From: Candidula unifasciata
Taxonomy: Eukaryota; Mollusca; Gastropoda; Stylommatophora; Geomitridae
Assembly: GCA_905116865.2 (NCBI GenBank)
Contig: CAJHNH020000700.1
Coordinates: 132,501-196,500 of the forward strand
Length of the DNA: 64,000 nucleotides
Direction of reading: 5' to 3'
Numbering within the stretch: the stretch's first letter is position 1; every line of letters begins with the position of its first letter. Positions 56,416-64,000 of the stretch are shown here, piece after piece. The position numbers were made by a program, and so were the translations under genes. The notes under the pieces were generated by a model. The model was not told where the DNA came from, did not search any database, and saw only the letters and a list, made by a program, of their open reading frames with translations.

Positions 56416-58155
56416 TTAGTGTTTGAGATAACGGTGTCGACCTCGTTTGACTTCAGGTTTTGGCTGTCGATATGGTTCCTCTGGTGATGACCAAAGAACG
56501 TCATCATCTTGCAGTTCTGAGTTATAGAAGTTCGGGTCCTCAAGCTCCCTGATGCGTTCGTTTATTTGGTCAATGGTTGCCGCCGGAAACTGTTTCATCA
56601 GCTGTGTCGGATTTCTCTTATCTGGTGTTTGATGTGGCTTTTTCTGGGTCTCGGCTCCCTGTATTTGCTGCCTTCTTGTTGCCTCTTTCCGTGCTTTCTC
56701 TCTTTCTTCCATCACTCTGTTGGTTGCTTGCAGTTCCTTATTAAGTCTGTTGTTTTCTTCGTATGCTCTTCGTAACTTTTCCTCTGTTTCAGCTAGTGCC
56801 TTCTTGATCATTGCGACTTCTTTCGCGAGAAGTTGTTGGTTATCCCGCAGATCATTGATGCCCGCCTCGTCTTCCCTTGCTTTAGTTGGTTGTTCCTTTT
56901 GTGTCTGGATAGTGGCCAGTGCATTCATGATGTCCTCCTTGAATTTCGTCATCTCTGCTGTCATCCGTTTCTGGGTGTCAAGAGTCGCCTGCATTATAGC
57001 TCTCAGGCCTGTTATTTCATCTCTGTCTTCATCTCGTTGGGATTTGGATGCGTCTTTCTCGTCTCTGAGAGCTTGGATGTCACTTTTGAGTTGAGCCACC
57101 TCGTTGCTCAATTTGGTGGTAATGGCTGCAGTTATGCCTTGGGTTGCTTCGTGTCTTCTGCGGGCCTCATGGTATGGAATCTTTTCCCGTATGGCCGTGG
57201 TTGCTATTTCTCTGCATTGTTGAAGATAAGGGCATCCCAGGTACCTGGTGCTGTGCTGGCCGTAGCAGTTGGCGCACTTCCTGTTCGTATTGGGAGACCT
57301 AAAGTCTGTGTCCAGCTTTGCCAGCGGGCAATTGTTGAAGGCATGGGGTTGTGAACAGTATCGGCAGACTTCATGTTCGCTCACACAAGTGGCCCGGGAG
57401 TGCCATGCTTTTTGGCAACGAGAGCACTGGATCACCTGTGGCACGTATTGCTCTGGTCTTTGCATTCTTTGATCTAGGTAGACTTTATCCGGGATGTGTT
57501 CTCCTTCCGATGTTATCACCGCCACTGGCAATGGATGCCGTTTTGAGCCCAGTCTCTCTGCTTGGTTGATGTTGACATTGGGGTTTTCTTTCCTTATTTG
57601 TTGCAGAATTTCTTCGTTGCTCCATTGCAGGTTGACTCTTCGGATCACCCAGCGTCTTACATTCTGGAAGATTGTAGCCGTCACAGTTATCTCCTCGGAT
57701 AGTCGGAGTTCTTTCTTGCCGTCGTGTTGGATGTCATCCAGCATGTCTGAGGTGCGATTGGTTCTGTTTAGTGAGGCTATCACTCCTTCTCGAGTTCTCT
57801 TAATCTTTGCGATTGCCCTCTTGCCTAATATGATCTCCAACATATTGATCAATGTTAGCGTTGCCAGTGAAGTGATTGCTGTCCGTCCCGAGCTGGTCTG
57901 TCGTAGAAATATTGTGGCAGGAAATTCATAGCTGCCTGTCTTTCGTCGATCTGGAGATGTTTGTGGACTTGGCTGTGTTGGTTCAGGTGACACTGGGACG
58001 TCACTCAGGGCCTCACTGGTAGTCGGGGCGTCTTCCTGTGGTTCGGTAGTAACTGTCTGCGTCTTCCTGGCCTCCGAGTTAGATCGGGTAGATCTGTCAG
58101 TGGGTTGTTTCCTCTGTCCGTTGCGCTTTCCGTTAGGTTTGTTTCTCCGAGACAT
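56416..58155 (-). CDS. Intact LINE ORF1 (gag-like, three zinc knuckles, coiled coil)
   Basis: A 579-codon uninterrupted frame starting MSRRNKPNGKRNGQRKQP, with a basic N-terminus (1-30), a Thr/Pro-rich segment (30-75) and a globular region (75-240). Three knuckles follow: CSRCQKAWHSRATC (about 244-257), CRYCSQPHAFNNC (264-276) and CANCYGQHSTRYLGC (294-308). A long charged coiled coil occupies about 340-495. This architecture is that of I/Jockey-type LINE ORF1 proteins, which bind the element RNA and form particles with it. No ORF2 (endonuclease/reverse transcriptase) follows. The intact frame suggests a fairly recent insertion. Codon use is more GC-rich than in the surrounding DNA. All plus-strand frames over this region are shadows. 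Confidence 0.9.
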   Translation of the reverse strand: MSRRNKPNGKRNGQRKQPTDRSTRSNSEARKTQTVTTEPQEDAPTTSEALSDVPVSPEPTQPSPQTSPDRRKTGSYEFPATIFLRQTSSGRTAITSLATLTLINMLEIILGKRAIAKIKRTREGVIASLNRTNRTSDMLDDIQHDGKKELRLSEEITVTATIFQNVRRWVIRRVNLQWSNEEILQQIRKENPNVNINQAERLGSKRHPLPVAVITSEGEHIPDKVYLDQRMQRPEQYVPQVIQCSRCQKAWHSRATCVSEHEVCRYCSQPHAFNNCPLAKLDTDFRSPNTNRKCANCYGQHSTRYLGCPYLQQCREIATTAIREKIPYHEARRRHEATQGITAAITTKLSNEVAQLKSDIQALRDEKDASKSQRDEDRDEITGLRAIMQATLDTQKRMTAEMTKFKEDIMNALATIQTQKEQPTKAREDEAGINDLRDNQQLLAKEVAMIKKALAETEEKLRRAYEENNRLNKELQATNRVMEEREKARKEATRRQQIQGAETQKKPHQTPDKRNPTQLMKQFPAATIDQINERIRELEDPNFYNSELQDDDVLWSSPEEPYRQPKPEVKRGRHRYLKH

Positions 58156-58340
58156 GGTGCTTGCGGAGTAGGCCTCTCGCTCTGGCTAATGCTTTGTATT
58201 GTGTTATGTAGGTTTCAGTCTTATCTGATGACAATTGCGGAGAAGTCCTCTCGCTATGCCTATCCTCAAAGGGACCAGCATGTACTGTATTGCGCCGGTA
58301 TCAATATCTGGTGACTATTGCGGAGAAGTCCTCTCGCTCT
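58156..58340 (-). promoter_or_regulatory. Tandem 5' monomers of the LINE
   Basis: Three copies of TGCGGAGAAGTCCTCTCGCT (the first diverged as TTGCGGAGTAGGCCTCTCGC) lie at about 58161, 58234 and 58317, spaced 73 and 84 bp, immediately upstream of ORF1. Repeated 5' units serve as promoters in several LINE clades; that role here is inferred. Confidence 0.65.
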
Positions 58341-59040
58341 AATGGAGTTGGAAGAAGAACGGAGCACTTATGGGTTACTACGCGTGTGCCATGATGTTGA
58401 TCCCTTGTTCAAACCTCAGACTTCTTTTGGCGGTGCAGGGACTGGGGCGTGTTATGAGCATAAGATGTATGGCCACACGGCTAGTACAAGACCGCCTTCA
58501 AAGCTGAAAATGACATTGACTTGTACAGCCTTGCGTGGCCACGGACTTATACCATGTATGTTAGGATTTGTATATTCCTAGGTGTCTCTGTGGTAAAGAC
58601 GTCAAGCTGTTTGCCTGGCACTCTCGTTGTCGTGGGGTTCGTTTCACGGCTCCGTCGTTCGGTTCACGCGTGCAATTCTTAAGGAGACCTCTGGGAATCA
58701 TCGCTGGGGGTTATCGATGGAGCTATACGGCGTTCGTGCTTTGTGCGACGCTGTCGACAAGCAGACAGCCTTCCATGCAGAGAGACCAACCAGACTTTCA
58801 CTTTTTTTTATAAGTGCCCACGACTACACAAGTGTCCACGACTACACAAGTGTCCACAGCCTTACCGAGGTTTCAAAGCAGGATCTCTCGAGTGAGACTC
58901 CAGCCTTCTAGTCGCTCAGCCACCACCTCTTCTAAAGCACCAGCAACAACAACAAAACAACAACAAAATGTGATGCAGTCCCCAGAAAAAGTGTAAAGAT
59001 AGCTAGCGGCCCCTTCCATGTATATTATTCTATGTATTTT
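58341..59040. other. GC-richer DNA upstream of the LINE, probably its 5' UTR in part
   Basis: Composition matches the ORF1 region more than its AT-rich neighbours. CCACGACTACACAAGTGT is repeated twice at 58818-58853. An AAC run lies near 58944-58970. No ORF of note. Confidence 0.35.
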
Positions 59041-59044
59041 GTGT

Positions 59045-59325
59045 TAGGTAAAGTAAAGGATCCGCTTCCAAACCTTCAGGCGTATTAGCCGTATAGCGCT
59101 ATAACTATATTTCATAGACCAATCGGCACTTGGTAGGTGATGTGGTCATAACCGAGGCCGGTCGCCTTTACTTCCCAGGACTTTACAGGGTACCCATTTA
59201 AGGCTGCGTCGACCTGGGAGCCAAGATCATTTTTTTAAAGTCCACCTCAGATCGGATTTGAACCCACGATCCTTAGATCCGCAGGCGAGCGTCCAGCTGC
59301 TATAACACAGCGGTTCGTGTATTTG
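59045..59325 (-). mobile_element. SINE family B, full length, inverted
   Basis: The best full copy. Tail complement GTAAAGTAAAGGATCC, body GACCAATCGGCACTTGGTAG, GTACCCATTTAAGGCTGCG and GACCTGGGAGCCAAGATCAT. The head complement, read on the minus strand, gives GCAGCTGGACGCTCGCCTGC (box A side) and GTGGGTTCAAATCCGATC (box B). Confidence 0.9.
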
Positions 59326-59421
59326 CGTATACATTTAAAAGGATTTTAGATTTACTACTAGTTTATCATTACTAGTATATAAACATGGCTTATGAAAATT
59401 GAGCGCCCCCCCCCCCCCCAA

Positions 59422-60065
59422 CAGTGGATTTCAACTTGTGGTGGTCCGCGGACACATCTAGAGAGTCCGTGATAAATTTTTTTTTTTAATTTAATTTGTT
59501 TTTAAATTTTTTTTTTTTTTTTGCGATTCTAATATTCACCGCATTTTTCCGTGTACAAGAAAGTGTTTTCCCAATTTTGTTCTTTTATTTTGGTTTTAGT
59601 TTAGTTTACAAAGGATATCGTCTCATACCTTTCGTCTTATACACGGAATGTGGAGTAAAATATTTATTCCTTTAAAACATAGGTGTCATCGAAATCACGG
59701 AAGAATACAGAATTTACTTTTTTTTTGTTTTAAAGGTTTTTTGAATTGTAAGGGGTTGGTGGCAGACCTCGGAACAGGGGGGTCCAACCAAGTTTACTCA
59801 GGAGTCAACCCGTTAGGCGAATTAATGGTTGCGCGCTTGAGGCCCGAGATCCAACACAAATATATCATTAACACAATACAACTGGCAGGTAATCCGAGTG
59901 TCACTTGCTAGGCCTCTGCGGGCCAGATTAGGATTGCCGGGTTGCCCGCCAACGGTATAGCCCTGCCTTAGAAAATACAAGGGGGATCTTCGGGTCCACG
60001 GCCTTCTCCATTTATAAATAGCTCAAGATGGGCGTGTTCGGGTCTTATCTAACTGGGAACCACTG
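59422..60065. mobile_element. hAT-type MITE
   Basis: Begins CAGTGGATTTCAACTTGTGG and ends AACTGGGAACCACTG, a CAGTGG-type terminal repeat. It sits directly after a poly-C run (59406-59419). No clear 8-bp duplication. Confidence 0.55.
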
Positions 60066-60619
60066 CTTTAGAAAATCTGCAGATAGACCGAAGCACCCCC
60101 CCCCCCCCTACCCCACTCCGATTTCTTCGGGGCCCCTGTCTAGGTTTCCGCAAAACAGACAATGACAATATAAAACAATGCAGCCATTCACAGTGTGAGA
60201 TATGGTTGTGATGGCTGCTCTCGTTTACATTTCACCTTCACCATGCCAAGGTTATTTCCTCCTGTCAGTGAAGCATATATGATAACAGTTTTTTTTTGTT
60301 TTTGCTCTTCAACCTGTCTTACTGATTCCCAGCTGCTATGTGTTTGACCTTTATTTATTACTGCTTTTGTGACTTTGCAGTATCCCTCCTCCAAAATAAT
60401 TCACACTGACGATGGAGGGATCATCGGGAATGCCAACTATTGCATGGCTTTTGAGAAATTATCAATAGTTCGAAAACGGAGCCGTAGCAAGCTGGCGATC
60501 AAACTGAAGGTTTATGTGGAACTAACTGCAAACGTAACACACTTAAGTGACTGGGAGAGCAGGGTACAGTAGGCTGCTACTTAATGTAGCTGGGACTTCC
60601 GGGACTTTTTTTTTGGCTT
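60066..60619. other. No gene recognised
   Basis: A poly-C run at 60097-60108 and a 67-codon frame (60369-60572) with no recognised domain. Confidence 0.35.
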
Positions 60620-60850
60620 CTTACAACTAATGGTCCTGATTATCCTCCGTAAGTAAACTGAAAAGAAATAGTTCCGTTGCCCCGTTACTAAGCTGAGTGC
60701 ATGGCGCACCACCGCAAGCCACGGATTTCATCTGGAATGCTTTCCTACTGTGCCTAATGTAGACTGTGTTGTGAACTGAAGATACAGAAAACGGCGAGTG
60801 GTCCGTTGCCATATAACTTGGACGACTGATGTAACAGAGAGCCTGCACAA
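60620..60850. repeat. Dispersed repeat family F
   Basis: Same landmarks as 45150-45405, in the same orientation. Confidence 0.6.
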
Positions 60851-61164
60851 AGTGCGCTTATTTAAAAAGACTAGAGAACAACAGGCTCATCATAGCCTTA
60901 ACGTTTATTTCTAGAACCTTCCCACAAAACTCGGTGATAGCAAACCAGTGCAGTGCTAAAAGGGTTACTTGCTAATAATGTCATAGTGTCACTGGCCTAA
61001 GCTTCCCGAGACTTCCAGCAGTTTAGCTAAAATCATCATGTGACCCTGTCTTATAGTACATGAAAATACCATATTAACATTTTTTTTGAATTTTTCTGAT
61101 AAACTTGTATTTTAGAAACGTAATAGTGGTTTGCAAAACACGTTGCTGGAAGCGGGCTAATGGT

Positions 61165-61854
61165 ACCTATATAAGCGAACGAGGGTCTCAAAGACCGAGC
61201 TCAATGAAGCCCGTGAGCGCACCTACCGAGAAATCGCACGGCGAGTAAAGGCGAAAGCAGAAGCAGACGCTACACTGCTAGCATTCTTAGTGTTTCCCGG
61301 AGAGAACCCGGCAGAAAGAAAGAACGGAACAAGAAGCAAAAGAAACAAACAGACGAGAAGAACTGAAAGAAGCAATGAGCACCATAAAAAAACTTATTGA
61401 AACTCAGCAGAGCCTGACATCAGCGCAAGAACAAGTACCTGCAGAACCTGATCAAGAAAACGAAGACCCAGAGCAGGACTCAAATGCAGAAGGCTCAGAT
61501 GAGTCGGCTGACGAAAGCCAAGAAACCATAAATTTCGAAATGCCAGCCCTCGTAGCCGATGACGAAATTACACTAGCCAATATCAAAGAATTGGAGAGAC
61601 GCATGAACGATCTGATATACCCTGGCACAGAATGGACGAAGAACGGCAATTGGCGGCTAACACACTATGACGAAGATCATGACTTCAAACATCCAGACAT
61701 AATTCATCCAGAGGATTACGACGAACACAGGGAATTCGAAAGCAAACCAGACCAGACCCAGAACCCCAAGTACCACACCATACTTAGGAAGACAAAGAAC
61801 AGGAATATCAGGTGTGACTTCACACCACAACGAAAAGGAAAGGGAATAAGATAG
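61165..61854 (+). pseudogene. Gag-like or ORF1-like retroelement fragment, frameshifted
   Basis: A frame from about 61190 reads KTELNEARERTYREIARRVK and AKAEADATLLAFLVFPGENP. A frameshift near 61300 leads to EQEAKETNRREELKEAMSTI, then the open frame 61375-61854 with acidic DQENEDPEQDSNAEGSDESA and ANIKELERRMNDLIYPGTEW. The helical, charged, acidic composition fits a coiled-coil gag-type protein, but no zinc knuckle or named domain is seen. The ATG at 61375 is probably internal. Confidence 0.45.
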
Positions 61855-62399
61855 CCAAGGAACCTTCCTTCATATAGCAGGTCGCTGGGCTGCTGAAAAA
61901 GGATCAAGTTTGGAATTTTTGTTGAACAACTGGAATTCGAATTGGAACTCTCAAATCAGAGGAAGGGCAGGCCAAGCTAGGTTAGACTTAGTGGGCTAGA
62001 GACACTCGGGACTTGGGGGATACTCTATATAGAATAATCTTAAAGACCCTTAGGTAGAAGTTAGATGTTAAATCATTTTTACTTACTTCAAATAGTTGTC
62101 CTGGGGTAATTGTTTTGGATGTATATCTTCTGTTACAATAATTGTCAAAAGAAAAGAGAAGAGTAAATCTTAAATAAAAGGAATTCAAATTTTAAACTTG
62201 GGTTTGAGACACTGAGATGTTTTTGACTGTTTGTCTGAGGCGCCAGGGTGGTGTTTACATAATAGAGCTTATTTGAGAAGATTACTATGGCAATGTTTTC
62301 TTTATTATGGACATGGAGATAGAAGGAATTCAAATAGTGGCTGAACGGGAAGATGGAGGTTTTGCCCACTAAGTGTCTGCACACGCACTACAGTGGGAA
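61855..62399. other. No feature recognised
   Basis: Unassigned; could be the remainder of the gag-like element. Confidence 0.3.
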
Positions 62400-62720
62400 T
62401 GAATGAACATAGAAATAAGGCAAACTTTGTTTCACTAACTGTGTGTGCAACTACTGATCTGCTGAAACTGCTGCTTCCATCGACGATGAACTGCGTCTAT
62501 AGTGCCAGACAGTTTGGCTAGTGTCTTTGCTGAGAGTGCAGTCTGTGTCTTCTGTTTTCCACAAGGGACAGCGATAGACATTCTGTGTGGTTTTCATTGG
62601 CACAGGAACGGCTTCAACTATAAAGGCTACCCGTTAACTATAATGTCGGAACTGTGTTTCCCTGATTACTATAGCCGTTACGGGTTTCCTAATTATAGCT
62701 TCCTAGGGAGTTAAAAGAGG
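62400..62720 (+). repeat. Dispersed repeat family G
   Basis: Second copy of the unit at 45430-45760, sharing ATAGACATTCTGTGTGGTTT and TCATTGGCACAGGAA. Confidence 0.6.
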
Positions 62721-62724
62721 GCAA

Positions 62725-63105
62725 TTACTAAAAAAACTACGGATATTCATTAACTGGTGCCTTCACAGAATAGAGGGAATTCAATGGTATGATAGAATCA
62801 CTAATGTATAGCTTTGAGAGAGAATTAAGTAAGCTCCAGTGGACCAAGAGGTGAAGAAAAAACGCTGGCGTTGGATAGGACACACACTGATAAAACCGGA
62901 GAACAATATAACTAGAATGTCTTTGCACTGGAACCCACCCGGGCATAGGAATTAAAGAAGGCAAAAAATGGAGAAGGGAACTGAAGAAGGAAGTTAGAAA
63001 GATGGGGAGGACTTGGAGATAGCAAAAGATAAAACGACTTGGCGTGAGTTGTTTAAGGGACTATGCTCCACTAGGAGCTAGAAAAGCAGAAGACGAATTT
63101 AAATG
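62725..63105 (+). mobile_element. LINE 3' end fragment
   Basis: Collinear with 32050-32425: ATTCATTAACTGGTGCCTTC, GAATTCAATGGTATGATAGA, TGGACCAAGAGGTGAAGAAA, TTGGATAGGACACACACTGA, GATGGGGAGGACTTGG and GACTATGCTCCACTAGGAGC. Confidence 0.85.
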
Positions 63106-63801
63106 ACTGTATTTTTGAAAACACTGCTATTCCTGTTTTTGTAATCACCGTCTGTGCAGTTAATTCAACATATACTGCTATAGTACGTCTTACTTTGGAG
63201 CCTGTTTTCCACATTACAGGTCTATTCACAATCGATCTACAAGTTAAAACTGCTAACAGTATAAGGATGAGGAACCTGAGTATCCAGAACTGAATTCATC
63301 CGTTGTCGAACAACTACATTCGAATACCTACCACCGTTAAGGATAGCCTGCTCAACCACAAATACTCTTCTTCAATAATTAACACCATTATAGCTAAGAA
63401 CAATTACTAAAAACCGGTATATAGCAGTGATATTATAAACCAACGGTTACATGGTGCTTGAAACGCGACGTAATACACAAATTAACTGCGGTGCGCAAAT
63501 AACTGATTTCAAGGAGCCTACAGTCATTAAACATAACCCTATAGAGTGCAGTGTTACTATTAATAGTTTCTCTTAAGAGCCCATTAACACACATGGGACA
63601 TAAGTTTGGGTCTTTCAGAAATAGCACCTTAACTACAACGCTCTTCTTCCGTACCAAGACAGCCGTAACGAATTATCAACTGCTCAATGCGGCCACAATC
63701 TGGCTTTCTTTTCTGCCAACTGAATCAAGACCTTTCCCTTCAAACTGATGTTAATTTAAACAGTGTGCTGCTACTGTATACCACTGATGTCTATGGAAAT
63801 A
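63106..63801. other. No feature recognised
   Basis: Unassigned AT-rich sequence without a supported exon. Confidence 0.4.
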
Positions 63802-64000
63802 TAGTGAAACCTCGTTAAAACGAACTCCCTTAAGAAGAACACTCGGTTAACATTAAAAATATGTTGGTACCAGCAGAGATGGCCGATATGTCAGCTACTT
63901 TCAAGTCTCAATGACCACATAACTACTTTCTATGTACTACCACACAAGAGACCTTTATATAGCAACATACAAAAGTAAACCTCTACACACAACTGACCAA
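63802..64000. mobile_element. Possible pogo/Tigger-like transposon end, cut by the window edge
   Basis: TAGTGAAACCTCGTTAAAAC followed by GAACTCCCTTAAG resembles the CAGT.AAACCTCGTTA-type termini of pogo/Tigger elements. The other end lies outside the window. Confidence 0.35.

Noticed and set aside
56566..57931. Plus-strand frames up to 173 codons
   Set aside because: Shadows of the intact minus-strand LINE ORF1, which has zinc knuckles and a coiled coil.
13425..59325. Box A/box B pairs resembling tRNA genes at several sites
   Set aside because: The heads are mutated, attached to a conserved non-tRNA body and present in multiple copies, so they are SINEs.

Overview
This window looks like nuclear DNA of a repeat-rich invertebrate animal. 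It has GT-AG introns, metazoan gene families, tRNA-derived SINEs, many 5'-truncated non-LTR retrotransposon tails, a Penelope-like element, mariner, hAT-like and piggyBac-like DNA transposons, and abundant micro- and minisatellites. A lophotrochozoan, perhaps a mollusc, is my best guess. That is inference from the element mix and gene style, not something the sequence proves. No bacterial operons, rRNA genes, functional tRNA genes or CRISPR arrays were seen.

Two host genes can be supported, and they are convergent. (1) Plus strand, about 15.3-23.7 kb: a mitochondrial large-subunit ribosomal protein L51 gene (MRPL51). It has four coding exons (16108-16191, 19578-19758, 20937-21041, 23430-23653) whose phases chain exactly to 197 codons plus stop, and probably a non-coding first exon ending at 15364. 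(2) Minus strand, from beyond 52.2 kb down to at least 33.9 kb: the 3' part of an espin/forked-family gene (actin-bundling ankyrin-repeat protein). Exons are 52254-52087 (ankyrin), 50654-50321 (proline-rich), 46201-46139, 44918-43862, probably 39598-39483, 36085-35924 and 33968-33889. The last two carry paired tryptophan motifs resembling the espin C-terminus. The 5' exons, at least one middle exon and the last exon were not found.

Layout. 0-2.3 kb is degenerate TGAY-type tetranucleotide DNA interrupted by an RNase H retroelement relic. 2.9-11.6 kb holds LINE 3' ends, trinucleotide tracts, a Penelope-like GIY-YIG ORF split from its 3' region by a LINE with an 11-bp target-site duplication, a small hAT-type MITE and a long G tract. 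11.8-13 kb is a hAT-like element with near-matching 8-bp duplications. 15.3-23.7 kb is MRPL51; intron 3 holds a splice-donor-containing tandem array, an RNase H relic, a SINE and a deleted mariner ending 71 bp before the last exon. 24-33 kb is retroelement debris, with a long LINE at 30.3-32.4 kb into which a SINE has inserted. 33.9-52.3 kb is the espin-like gene with intronic repeats, including a foldback element with head-to-head telomere-like repeats (40.68-41.29 kb), a 24/48-bp minisatellite (42.4-42.95 kb) and a 95-bp tandem array. 52.3-64 kb contains composite hAT/LINE debris, a GAA tract, an intact 579-codon LINE ORF1 with 5' tandem monomers (56.4-58.3 kb), another hAT-like MITE and a gag-like ORF at 61.2-61.9 kb.

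The two genes have no evident functional link. Most remaining open frames are microsatellite or minisatellite translations, or shadows of retroelement ORFs.
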